A DNA stretch of 64,000 nucleotides from Gonatopus flavifemur (GCA_018340375.1 JAFFJZ010000007.1:3596001-3660000), one strand, 5' to 3'; positions 22,690 through 34,351 are shown, counted from the stretch's first letter. Made by a program: numbers and translations. Notes: generated by a model from the letters alone, not told the origin.

Positions 22690-22886
22690 AAAAAAATATC
22701 GAAGGGCCCCGGCCGAGAATTGCCCGGGGTGCCGGGTAAGTCAGTTCGATACTGATTACAATAAAATTGTCGCTTAGAAAAGAAAAAGCGGTGAAACTTT
22801 TCGGTAAGTCGACCGCGTGGGCTTTAAATTTTTTCCGATCTTGCACGGAGTTAGCCGATCGTAAAACATATTGAGAAGACAAAGAC
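22690..22886. other. Right-arm-only segment in the palindrome
   Basis: About 197 bases, including ggccccggccgagaattgcc and acggagttagccgatcg, lie between 'ctcgatttg' and 'gaccgacgg'. In the left arm these two are adjacent apart from a short T-run. It is either an insertion in the right arm or a deletion in the left. It is GC-richer than its surroundings and unidentified. Confidence 0.5.
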
Positions 22887-23325
22887 CGACGGTAGTTGGT
22901 TCTCTCTCGATTGTCCGACCTGACTCGAAGTAAACCGACCGGCTCCGAATCACATGAATACGGGTTTCAATGTGTGCGTACTCCCGGCTGGAATGGTGGG
23001 GACGAGAAATGGTCAGATGGAGAGGGTAAATCGACTCGGTCGACCAAATGCTGGCATCACTGATCGAACCTACCTAAACCAATTCCTATCTAATGTTGCG
23101 CGATCTACTATCCTAACGCCCTAACGATCTAAGCTAAACCGGTACCTACGCGATGCATTAGAAGAGATCAATTAAAGTGACGTGTTTATCCGATTCAATC
23201 ATCCGTCGGTTGAATATCATAATCTATGAGCCTGTGTGAAAATTGCAGTTCGGTTGACAGATGTGAGGTTAGAATTTATGTGATCAAAAAATGGATGAAT
23301 TATTTTTGTGAAATGTGTGGTGGTT

Positions 23326-24905
23326 ATTTCTTGAATAATGTGTATCAAAGAATCTGTTAGTGAGTGCAAAATGAATTAGTAAATGTCATAGCTGTTGTAA
23401 CATGTCAAAAAATCATAATTTGTTGATGCAGTGAGAATGAATTTCCTTCAAATACTTACATCAATACTTCTAGGCAAAAACTCAGAGATCATATTAGTTT
23501 TGTAATAAATATGAGTCATGAAGAACTCATTTGATCCAAAATATGTCAGAAGAATGTTCAAAATGAATTGCAAAAAACTTGGATTATTCACTTGCAGCTC
23601 GACGGATGGTTTTACTTTTCAAATTGAAGAGTACTCTTCACGTTGAAATTTTCAAATTTGAGGAAAAAGACTTTCTTTCTGAGTTGAATTCGTTGTTAGG
23701 GTGATGACAAACTTGTAGGAAGAGTTTGAAAGTTGGGTGGAATCTATATTGATCAGGAAAGTCCAAATCGTATGGCAAAAGTTAGAAAATCTGTCAACTT
23801 AGCTTACGGCACATGGGTATTCTATTAGCTTTTCTTCACTAAACGAAATCTAGGAAGGAGAAATGTATCAAAATTCAGTGAAATCAAGTTGGTACAGAGT
23901 ACGAGAGGACAGATATATTCATTGAATTTTATTGGTTATTATAAAAATGTTGATGAATACGTAAAGGCTATGTATGACTCAATTCATCGTCTCTCAATAT
24001 TTTTGTTCCAATGCTTTTATATTGTGTGCATTTTTGTATCTTTTCACTAGTAGGTCGAGGAAACATGTGTATTGAACCTGTTTTATAAATATAATAACAT
24101 TTATTTGTAGGAACATGATACACCATTATTGGAACAAAAATATTAAAAGACGACACATTGGATCTTCTATAGCCTTTCCTTATTTATCAACATTTTTATA
24201 ATAACCAATGAAATTCAATGAATATATCTGTCCTCTCTTACTCTGTATCAACTTGATTTTACTAAATTTTGATACATTTCTCCTGCCTAGATTTCGTTTA
24301 GTGAAGAAAAGCTGATAGAATACCCACGTGCCGTAAGCTTAGTTGACAGATTTTCTAACTTTTGCCACACGATTTGGACTTTCCTGATCAATATAGATCC
24401 CACCCAACTTTCAAACTCTTCCTACAAGTTTATCATCACCCTAACAACAAATTCAACTCAGAACATAAGGCTTTTTTCTCAAATTTGAAAATTGCAACTT
24501 CAAGAATACTCTTTAAATTAAGTAATGAGTAAAATCATCCAACGCGCTTCAAGTAAATAATTCAAGCTTTTTGAAATTCATTTTAAACATTCGCTTGGAA
24601 TATTTTTGATCAAATGAGTTCTTCGTGACTCATATTATTACAAAATTAATGTGAGTTCTTTGAGAAATGTGAGTTTTGAGAAATTTAATGTGAGTTTTTT
24701 TCCCGAAAAATATTGATGTAAATCAATATTGATATTGATTGATATTGATATTGTTGTTGATATTGTCGTGTATTTAAATGGAATTCATTTTCACCACATC
24801 AGCAAATTACGACTTTTTACATATTACAACAGTGATGACTGATTCAATAATTCATTTTGCACTCAATAACAGATTTCTTATCTATATTAATCAAGAAATG
24901 ACGAA
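23326..24905. repeat. Second, more diverged palindrome (1.6 kb)
   Basis: The left arm (23326-24012) and right arm (24126-24905) pair along most of their length. For example, tcctgatcaatatagat (24383) is the complement of the 23743 region, and attggaacaaaaatatt (24127) pairs with 23998. Divergence is clearly greater than in the neighbouring 4-kb palindrome, particularly near the outer ends, which indicates an older structure. Confidence 0.75.
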
Positions 24906-25339
24906 AGAAGAGTACTTGGTCGAAACTTATATTTGATTATGACGAAACACATATTCATTCAGTACATGCTCTTTGAATAATACTCAAATGATGTGTATGA
25001 TGATGTGTTGTGTAGAAAAGAAAAATGATGCTGAATAGTTAATAAATCAACCTTATGAAAATTGTGATAAGTTATATGAAATCATGGACATTTATTTCGC
25101 TGGTGATGGTTGAACGTTTGTTAAGTGTTTTTCTGTATGCATAACGTGGAAAATCTTGTGAAATTCTCATAAGTTCCGCCTGATTATAACCCAAATAGTT
25201 AGTTCAGTTAAACTTATCACTTACTGACGAGTAATTCACGAGTTTTACTTAACTAGTTCTCCCTCACTAGTGCCTCACGAGTTGTGGGGAAAAACTTATG
25301 ATATTTCTACCAGGGGGTAAGCTCTGTATGATGGATTAT

Positions 25340-25935
25340 TCATAAAATGCAAGATTCCTTTACAGGCAAAAGCATAGCGGATATATCATAATCCGTGACG
25401 GATAGTTTGCTACTGGTGGTTCTTCTAACCGGAACCAGAGACGAATAATAGACAATCATACAAGGTTCAGTCATGGAGAATAATTCAAATTTATAAATTC
25501 TGAGGCGAGAGCATATCGGATACATCATAATTCCTTCATGGACAGTCCGCTACTGTCCTATCCTCCTACTGGAGTCGTTGGCAGATGATCGAATGGATCA
25601 TACGGAGTATGCTCAAGGGGAATGATTCAAATTGATTCGCAATCATTCTATAGGCCAGAACATAACGGATATATCATAACTCCTGACGGACAGCCAGCTA
25701 CTGTCAATTTCTCCCATTAGGATCGTAGACAATTGATGGAAAAGATCATACCGAGGTTGCTTGAGACTTATTCAAGTTTATTCGCTATTTCTTTGCAGGT
25801 AAAATTATAGTGGATATACCATACCCTTGATGGACAGTCCACTGATCTATACTATTTCCCAATAGAATTACGAGTAAATAATGAGACAGATGATATTGAG
25901 CTTGCTCCGAGAGAAGTGAATGAATGAAACATTGT
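25340..25935. repeat. Degenerate tandem array, ~150-bp unit, four copies
   Basis: Successive units begin near 25366, 25508, 25655 and 25800, each with a variant of gcatagcggatatatcata followed by gacggacagtccgctactg and later gatcata...gctt/ctcaag. Copies differ at many positions. It is satellite-like; no coding capacity. Confidence 0.65.
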
Positions 25936-26309
25936 CCTCCCTGCATACCCTGATCGACAATGACTATACTTAAGCTCAACTGAATAACTAAGCTCTAAAA
26001 TAACTGTTCCAAATCTTTTTCATCTCTCTTCAGAGAGAAAACCATAAAGAGACGTCTGGTAAGAAAAGGTACGTTCAATATAATGTTGTTGTCTTTGTAG
26101 TTTTGATGGAGAGTATTATCTAATGGAAGAGTCCATTGAATCTAACCAAATTTGATTAAGAATCAGACATCAATCAACTACATTGACTACAACAACAACA
26201 ACAACATGGACTACATTTTACTGCATTGACTTCAACTAGAACATTGTGCAAGATTCAGTAGGTTTCTTTGACAAAGGCTGTTATCGGATTCTTGAATATA
26301 AATGAAATT
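25936..26309. other. Unassigned, with a short simple repeat
   Basis: Contains a short (aac)n stretch near 26190-26205. Nothing else recognised. Confidence 0.4.
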
Positions 26310-28859
26310 GATAGTATTGGTAGCTAACATACAGATATATGGTATATTTGCTTTATTTTGTTTCATCTTCATCCACCTGTGATGGTATTCGATGAATCTT
26401 ATAATAGTATCGGATAGATCTGTGATATATTCACTGCACTCTTGCCTTTGCTTCGCTCGACTAAGAGGCCACTGAATGGAATTGATAGTGACAGCTATCG
26501 TCTAGCTAAATAGCTAGCGTACAAATTTATGATTCGTCTGCTTCATTTCTGCTTTGTCTCCATCCACTTGTGATTCTACTCCGAGAAACTGATGAGTCCA
26601 GTATGTCGTCAAGATCTGTGGCATATCTGCTGTGCTTTTGCCTCTAGACAAATCGGTTTGTTGAGTTTTGATTTAAAATATTTGATATACTTCAATGTAA
26701 CTAAAGTGCCTGGAGACCAACTTCAACCTTCAACGTTTTTCAAACTTCTTATATCTCATTGAGGTTGTGTCATGAACTTCTTATTCCAAAAACTTTTTAT
26801 ACTGCATTGGGGTTTTTGGATGATTCCAAGTTCTGATTATATTTGATATTTGATGAATTCCACTTTCTGATTATAAGCGATGATTCAGTTGTTGATTCGT
26901 TACATAATCTTTAATCATCCATTTCATGCCATTCATTATCAATTGAATCCACTTTATAATCTGTAGTTCGTCCATTCAATACAAAATTGCCTATGAAATT
27001 GCCTAAATGGAATGGATAGTGGTGGTGGACGACGTACAGATCGAATGGTATATTTTCGTCGTTTTTGTCTTTCTTCATTGGCCTGATACTTTCTTGACCA
27101 AGAGTTGTTATCGGATTGCTTGAGTAGTATCACAGGTGTATAAGAGAACACGAAAACGAAGCGAATATACCATAGACCTCCCTGGTTAAAAGGTCCAATA
27201 GAAACCGATAAAAACCGATTCAAAATTAATCGGAATGAATAGGGTCAATCGGAGAGGCTCAACTACCGATTCAAGATGAATAGGACTTAATTGAAACGTG
27301 GTATATATAGGATTGAATCGAGGATTTACCGATACAAAAATATTTGTTTTATTGGAATTAATATGACTTTCAGTGATCAATCGGTTTGTATGAGAGATAT
27401 CTGATTGAGAATATGAAAATTTCTCCATTTCATGAGGCAAATGGTTTTTATCAGAAATATCCATGACCTAAAGCTATTGGAACCGATCGTAAATGTTACG
27501 TAATGGGAAATTTAATCGGTTTTCATGAAGAATGTCCAATTCGATTAGAGTCCGTACAGATTTGATCGGTCTGTAGGTTCTAATCGGATTATTCCACTAT
27601 CCGAATTCATGGGGAATAATAGGACTATTCACGGATCTGAAAATTGAATAGGATTGAATGAGAAATATCCAATTCGAATTCAGAATTCCTTTCAGCGGAT
27701 TAAATTATCGGTTTTTATCAGAATTTTCGGTGATTTCGGTCTATTGGAACCAATGGGAAAATTGTACAAAATTCAAGACTTACTGGGTTTCTATCCAGAA
27801 TATCCGATTCGATTTGAGTTTATTTTATTGGTCAATAGGTTTCAATTGGATTATTCGATCATCCCACACTGAAAAAAGGTGAGTACAGACAACGGTGATA
27901 TAGTTGATTCAACAGTAGAATACGATTGGATATATCCAACTGAATCTGACTGTTGCCTCAACTACATACACTGTTGACTCAACTACATGCAGTTGAATCA
28001 ACCATCATGGTGTCAAGTCAACGATTATACTGTCAATCTGATCATATATTCTTTGACTTGACTATGATAATCAGTAACTCTAACAACAAAAAAATGTTTG
28101 ATAACAACAAAATTGATTTTCGATGAAATTTTTTTTTCAGTGCAATTTATGGGAAATGAAAGGAATATTTACGGGATTGAATATTCAATAGCATTGAATG
28201 AGAAATGTCCAATTCAATTTTAGAATTCATTCCACCGCATTAGCCCTGGTTAAAAAATCCGATAAGATCCGATAGAAACCGATTCAGAAATCATCGGACT
28301 GCATAGGATCAATCGGAACAGTTCAATCCCCGATTCAAAATCAATAAGAGTTTATCGGAATCTCTTTTCCATAGGTTTCAATCGGGGATTCACCAGTTGA
28401 AAAATCTGCATTTTATGGGAATTAATCAAACTTCACATAATCTATTGGTCTATTGGTCTGTATAAGAGATATCTGATTGGATGATTGAAATTTTCTCCAT
28501 TCCATCAGGCAAACGGTTTTTATCGGAAGTTTCCACAATTTCAATCCATTGGAACTAATGGGAAAATTTGTGAAATTGAATGATGAATGGGTTTCTTATG
28601 GGAGATTTCTGACTGCATTTAAGGATGTATCGATTTCATTGATCAATGGGTTTTAATTGGATTATTCCAACATTCAAATTTATTGAAAATAATAGGCAAG
28701 TTTACAGATTCTAAAGTCCTATAGGTATGTACCGGCAATAACCGATTCAGTTCTGAAATTTCTTTCATTGCATCAAATCATTGGTTTTTATCAGAATCCC
28801 TGGTGACCTCGATGTATTGGAACTAATGGGAAAGTTGCTGGAATAGGGAACTATAATCA

Positions 28860-29980
28860 TAGAATACCAAGAGAATCCAATTAGAAAATATTTCATTGGT
28901 ATCAATCGGAATTTTTATCAGTGATGGAACATCCATTGGATCCCACTGAAGAATATGTTACTGGTGCCAATTATGATTGTAATGATTAATAAAATGCCGA
29001 TTAAATCAAATTAAAAAATATTGTGTTCGTACGAATTGGAATTTTTATTATTGATAAAATACCTATTGGATGCCATTGGAAAATATTTGACTGGTATCAA
29101 TTAGAATCCCCATGATTAATAACATACCGATTGAATCCAATTGGAAAATATTGTATTGGCATCAATCAGAATTTTCATTGGTCATAAAATACCAAGTGAA
29201 TGCAATTACACAATATTTCATTGATATCAATCGGAATAATTATTATTGATAAAATATCAATTGGATCCCATTGAAAAATATTTGACTGGTATTAATTGAA
29301 ATTTTCATGATTGATGAAATACCGATTAAATCCAATTAAAAAATATTTTATTGATATCCATCGGAATTTTTTATCAATCATAAAATACCCTTAGAATCTA
29401 ATGAGAAAATATTTTCTTGGTATCAATTGGAATTTTTATGATTAATGACATACCCATTGAATTCAAATTGAAAAATATTTCACTGATATCAATTAGAATT
29501 TTAATGATCAATAAAATACCCATTTAATCAAATGAAAAATATTTTCTTGGTATCGATAGGAATTCTTATTATTGATAAAATACCTATCGGATGCCATTGA
29601 AGAATATTTGACTGGTATCAATTAGAATCTTGATAATTAATAACATACCGATTCAATCCAATTGAAAAATATTGTATTGGCGTCAATCGGAATTTTCATT
29701 GATCATAAAATACTAAGTGAATCCAATTACACAATATTTCATTGATATCAATCGGAATCCTTATTATTGATAAAATACCTATTGGATCCCATTGGAAAAT
29801 ATTTGACTCGTATCAATTAGAATTTTCACAATTGATAAAATACCGATTGAATCCAATTGAAAAATATTGTATTGATATCAATCGGAATTTTTCATCCATC
29901 ATAAAATACCGATTGAATCCAATTGGAAAATATTCTCTTGGTCTTCATTGGGATTTTTATTATTAATGAACTCCCATGCT
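28860..29980. repeat. ~65-bp tandem array, about 17 units
   Basis: Units are variants of 'aaatattgtattggtatcaa' + 'tcggaattttcattgatcat' + 'aaaataccgattgaatccaattg'. Landmarks recur every 64-66 bases (for example ggtatcaattaga at 29093, catcaatcaga at 29160 and tatcaatcggaat at 29226). Divergence between units is moderate. The unit shares 'atcggat...aatccaatt' vocabulary with the element's own ends. Confidence 0.75.
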
Positions 29981-30082
29981 CTCATGAAGACCGATACAAT
30001 CCCTCTTATGTCCAATGGACTATTACCAACTGAATCTTATTACTATAGGACACCCATCCCTGACATAAGACAGTCATTTAGT

Positions 30083-30200
30083 TCACATTGATAGGAAGCG
30101 AACCACGGCATCGAGCGAGCGGGTGTTCCAAATTGATCTTCTAGGTTAAGCAACGACAACTGCGGTACAAGGTGGATGGGTGATCACCATGTTAATAACA
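30083..30200 (+). ncRNA. 5S-rRNA-like unit (probably SINE3-like or 5S-derived)
   Basis: The segment contains ggttaagcaacg, then ctgcggtac and ggatgggtgatcacc, in the order and spacing of the 5S internal control region (A box, intermediate element, C box). The upstream half (gaagcgaaccacggcatcga) does not match 5S closely, so this is a 5S-derived repeat or pseudogene and not a functional gene. It lies inside the 3.4-kb element. Confidence 0.5.
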
Positions 30201-31403
30201 CATAAATGACCGTTTGAATTTATTTCAGCAATAATTTGTCATACGTAATGATTGAATAAATGGTTGTGTGTTTGTTTAATTGATATAAAATGCGCGTATA
30301 TAATGTATATAAACCGTTCGTTGGTTGGGTTAACAACCAATAAAATTCAATAAGAAAATCGTGATGCAGGAATCAATTCATTCCGATAAGTTTTTTTTAT
30401 CGGATTTAATCGGATTTTTTAACCAGGGGAAAAACCGATTAAATCCAATTAAAAATTATCTTATTGGTATCAATAGGAAATTTCCGATGCAGAAACTCAA
30501 TTCATTCCGATAAAATTTTTTTTTATCGGATCCAATCGGATTGTTTAACCAGGGCTGTACGTTGTCTACCACCACTATCAATTTCATATAGGCGGTCTTG
30601 TGGAAATTTTGTATTGAATGTATGAATTACAGATTACGAAGTGGATTCAATTAATAATTAATGGCATGAAATGGATGATTAAAAATTATGTAATGAATCA
30701 ATAACTGAATCATCACTTATAATCAGAAAGGGGAATTCATCAAAAAACCCCAATGAAATTTAAAAAGTTTTTAGAGAGTGAAGTTCATGACAAAACCTCA
30801 AAGAGATGTGAATAGTTTGACCAACGGTAGAAGTTGAAGTTGGTCTCCAGTTACTTTAGTCACACTGAAGTATATCAAAGCGATTTTTTCAAAGGCGAAA
30901 ACACAGTAGATATGCCACAGATTCTTACAACATGCTGGGCTCATCATATCCTTGGAGTAGAATCATAGGTGGCTGGAGACGAAGCAGAAATGAAGCAGAC
31001 GTATCACAAATTTGTATGCTAGCTATTGTCACTGTCAATCTCATTTGGTGACCTCATAGTCGAACGAAGAAAAGGCAAAAGTGCAGTGGATATATCACAG
31101 ATCTATCCGATGATGGTATCAGATTCTTTGGGTAGTGTTTCAGGGGGATGAGAAAGAAACAAAATGAAGCGAATATACCATAGATCTGTGAGTTTGCTAT
31201 CACCACTATCAATTGGCATTACAGATTACAAAGTGGATTCAATTGATAATGAATCCCTAGATTCTTCGAGTAGAATTACAGGTGGATGAAGGAAAAACAG
31301 GCAAGACGCAGATATATCATATATCTGTATAAAAGCAGTGCCAACCACAAGAATCCAAATTGTATGACACTGTTATAAAGTTATAGCCGTTGTTTTTCAT
31401 CAG

Positions 31404-31550
31404 GGAAAAAGTATTTCCGAAGGTAACTTTACGTGCATGTTACGAAGTGAAGGTACAAAGTGGATATTTATTCATGATCTGCGAGTTGAAGAACGAAATT
31501 GGCCACGTAATGCTAAAGATTCATACATATATTTCTTCAAAAAGCAATAA
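31404..31550 (+). CDS. Candidate terminal exon, unidentified protein
   Basis: After a good acceptor (gttgtttttcatcAG) one frame stays open for 48 codons to a TAA at 31548. It reads GKSISEGNFTCMLRSEGTKW, then IFIHDLRVEERNWPRNAKDS and YIYFFKKQ. Amino-acid use (W, H, R, C mixed, no repeats) is far more protein-like than the neighbouring frames. There is no transposon signature inside it, but the flanks are repeats. I do not recognise the protein. It is on the CFAP298 strand but does not resemble the CFAP298 C-terminus. It could be a host exon, an exon captured by a transposon, or chance. Confidence 0.3.
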   Translation, partial: GKSISEGNFTCMLRSEGTKWIFIHDLRVEERNWPRNAKDSYIYFFKKQ

Positions 31551-32339
31551 TTTCACTTGCTCATCAAATAACAATTCAATTACTATAATCTTCAATAGGT
31601 GATTTTGAAGAACATAATATACGTTTATAATACCACAACCGACTAAATATTCTTGAAGAATTTTTCAAAATGATTTTGATGGATATTTCACAAAATTCTA
31701 AAAAATTTCTTGTACAGTACTGAAAAATGCTCTTGACCAGATATTTTGAAGATATCTCTCTTTGTTGCATGATGAATGAATATTTGACATCTCTTTAAGA
31801 TACTCTTTAAAATAATCCTAAAGAGTCATTGAAACATTTTTGCTGGGAAACTATTTTCAACTTCATGCCAAATGGTACAAATTCTCGTTTTATCAAAAAA
31901 ATTTCTGTTGGATACCTTAAACATATTGTGTGCAAGTTTTCTCTGTTCGTAAAATCTGTTTTGTTTCGTTTTCCTAACAATCATATTTTAAAAACAATGG
32001 GAATTCTTGCACAATACATGTTTAAAACAAAATCGTGGGCTGCTTTGAGCGCCAACTTATCGGTCAATTAATATTCACTTTTTGGAATCCTGCACATATG
32101 TATTGATTTGTGGGAATCCACTTTTATTTCCTTCTGTTCTTCATTCTTTATGTCGCTTATCTATTGCTGTCCAATGATGAAATGACTGATGGAAACCCAA
32201 GTGAGTTTTTCATATCACAAATGGTCTGAGGACATTTTTTTCATCGCTACGATCGCTATTAAATTAGACATGAGCATTCGAATTTTATTTATGTTCAGTT
32301 AAGGACACATCCAGAAAAAAAAGTGAAATCCCAATAAAA
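31551..32339. other. Unassigned sequence
   Basis: No gene or clear repeat end. Short motifs such as 'tcttaaagatac/ctttaaaataat' near 31795-31825 are AT-rich and inconclusive. Confidence 0.35.
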
Positions 32340-33410
32340 AAACTTCAGAAAAGTAAAAAAATCACGCCAAGTACATGAAAATGCGGTCAATCCTAAAAAA
32401 AAATCTAAAAATGACATTCAAACGAAAACTCTCCTACAATAATAATTTCGATATAAGATAGAACAGGATATGCTTCACTTGAAAAAAAAAGATGTGAAAT
32501 CAACATGAGCTGCCAAGTACATTCGGTTATTCAAATGGTATGTAAACGATTTCTTGTATATTGTAACTTCAGTTTGTTCAAATTGTATTCAAAGCCATTT
32601 ATGATTGTATTGAATTAACAATATATAGTGAGGTGAAACAAAAATTAGGTTCAACCAGTTGACATACTAGAAACAACTCTGACCTATTTGAAACTCAACG
32701 TGTTGATCGTTTCTAATATGTTTTGAAATTTTTCACATACCAGAAACAGCGCTTAGTTATTCCAAACCAAACGCGTTAGTCGTTCCAAATAGATTTTGAA
32801 ATCCACGTCAATGCGGAACACTTGGCGCGGCCGATTACGTGAGTTTTGAGCCTCAAGTGTATTCAAACAATTCTGTTGAAAGTATGTAATCAAAACGTTG
32901 GATAATAAAATCTTCATCGGCCGCGCCAAGTGTTCCGCATTGACGTGGATTTCAAAATCTATTTGGAACGACTAACGCGTTTGGTTTGGAATAACTTAGC
33001 GCCGTTTCTGGTATGTGAAAAATTTCAAAACATATTAGAAACGATCAACACGTTGAGTTTCAAATAGATCAGAGTTGTTTCTAGTATGTCAAATGGTTGA
33101 ACCTAATTTTTGTTTCACCTCACTATATATTGTTAATTCAATACAATCATGAATCGCTTTGAATACAATTTAAACAAACTGAAGTTACAATATACAAGAA
33201 ATCGTTTACATACCATTTGAATAACCGAATGTACTTGGCAGCTCATATTGATTTCACATCTTTTTTTTTCAAGTGAAGCATATCCTGTTGTATCTTATCG
33301 AAATTCTTATTGTAGGAGAATTTTCGTTTGAATGTATTTTTAGATTTTTTTTAGGATCGATCGCATTTTCATGTACTTGGCGTGATTTTTTTACTTTTTT
33401 GAAGTTTTCA
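32340..33410. repeat. 1.1-kb palindrome
   Basis: Left arm 32340-32840 and right arm 32905-33410 pair closely: aacttcagaaaagtaaaaaa with ttttttacttttttgaagtt at the outside, and ccgcgccaagtgttccgcat with atgcggaacacttggcgcgg at the inside. The centre is about 65 bases. The arms share only scattered substitutions. No obvious target duplication was found. Non-coding; probably a fold-back type element. Confidence 0.8.
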
Positions 33411-33414
33411 TATA

Positions 33415-33619
33415 CACAGAAAAAGGAAATTCTTGTATCAAGAAAACATGGTTGGCTTCGTTATATATGAAACATGGATTGTCTCAGTTCAATGCAATTT
33501 GCTTGAGTCAAGAAATTTTGTTTTGATTCAAGCAAATTGCATTGAACTGAGACAATCCGTGTTCCATATATAACGAAGACAACCATGTTTTCTTAATACA
33601 AGAATTTTTTTTTTCTGTG
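33415..33619. mobile_element. 205-bp near-perfect palindromic element, duplication TA
   Basis: CACAGAAAAAGGAAATTCTTG ... AAGAATTTTTTTTTTCTGTG with TA on both sides. Almost the entire length folds on itself: gcaatttgcttgagtcaag (33502) against ttgattcaagcaaattgc (33534). It begins within five bases of the end of the larger palindrome. Confidence 0.8.
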
Positions 33620-34351
33620 TACGCTGAGAAAAATTTGGTTGTATAATTTCCCATAATTGATAAGAGATCAAGGTTATGACCTGATACCACAAAATGGGTT
33701 GTCGAAGCTGATAAATTTAACTGTTATTTGGTTGAATCCACAATACAAACGAGTAACATTTAGGACGGAAGTGAGTGAAGATAGCTGTACTTGCTGTATA
33801 GTTCATGGACGTTCGACAGCATATTTTCAGGCTATAATATACCCAATTTACTATGAATGCTGGAAAATTATACTTGAACATTTTTCTCATTGTAAATTAG
33901 TATATACTATACTCAAGCTGTAGATTTGACGTCCACTTATTACTCAATACATACCCTGGCGAGCCAGGAGCCCATTCTACGAGATTCATATGGCATGAAA
34001 AGCATAAAATACTTGGTGTCCATGGTTCATCAAGATTTTCAGCTTTTATTTTGAAATATTGTAGATAATGATCTTGAAGAGGGTAAGGGAATTTTTGGCG
34101 ATTCTTTTACACGACATAATTACCGCATACGTAGCAAAAATTGTCTGGATGATTTGCGCACTCGGTTTCTCGTTTCCTTTTACTCATGATAAATATAATG
34201 AATTGAAAAATGAAACCCCAATGTCACAACACAAAACATTGATTCAAACAATTTGACGGGATACAATAACACATAGATGTGAAATGTCAGAGGAACAAAT
34301 GCCGCAAAAAAAAACGATTAACAAGCTGAAATTATTTCTGATTCATCCATG
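33620..34351. other. Unassigned sequence
   Basis: Begins with cgctgagaaaaatttggttg, resembling the end of the 4734-4937 family. No matching second end was located. No gene is supported. Confidence 0.35.

Larger units (their letters stand above)
19028..23062. repeat. 4-kb palindrome (arms ~1.8-2.0 kb)
   Basis: The left arm 19028-20829 and right arm 21072-23062 are reverse complements along their whole length, separated by a 242-bp spacer. Both arms carry, at matching positions, the same tRNA-like unit and the same CACAGTAAAAA small element. Differences are scattered substitutions, a short deletion in the right arm's small element, and about 197 extra bases at 22690-22886 in the right arm only. 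Several minus/plus frames here are mirrored shadows and not genes. Confidence 0.85.
18610..25315. mobile_element. 6.7-kb non-autonomous element, duplication GG, holding two palindromes
   Basis: The outer ends are CCCTGGTAGAAATTTTCTC and ...ATATTTCTACCAGGG, each flanked by GG. Subterminal sequence carries repeated ACTAG/CTAGT and CTCGTGA-type motifs in both arms (18640-18790 and 25180-25290). The same signature occurs in the 807-bp element at 52102-52908, so the large element looks like a member of that family that captured other DNA. The interior holds the palindromes at 19028-23062 and 23326-24905. No transposase was found. Confidence 0.6.
27180..30554. mobile_element. 3.4-kb element, duplication CT, built from internal repeats
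   Basis: Ends CCCTGGTTAAAAGGTCC and ...GGATTGTTTAACCAGGG, flanked by CT on both sides. A second inner pair of the same ends occurs at 28244 (CCCTGGTTAAAAAATCCG) and 30428 (ATTTTTTAACCAGGG), suggesting internal duplication or self-insertion. Between them is a 65-bp tandem array and a 5S-rRNA-like unit. No transposase frame was found. Confidence 0.7.
26310..31262. repeat. Inverted repeat (~0.7-kb arms) interrupted by a 3.4-kb element
   Basis: 26310-27036 pairs with 30557-31262. For instance gatagtggtggtggacgac (27016) matches gttgtctaccaccactatc (30561), and gcttcatttctgctttgtct pairs with gacgaagcagaaatgaagc. Internally the arms are built of ~230-bp degenerate units (…tctgtggcatatctgct… / …catccacctgtgat…). 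The loop side holds the element at 27180-30554. Confidence 0.7.

Noticed and set aside
28244..30428. Inner pair of CCCTGGTTAAAA ends as a separate insertion
   Set aside because: Flanks do not match (AG on the left, GA on the right), so only the outer pair is supported as one insertion.
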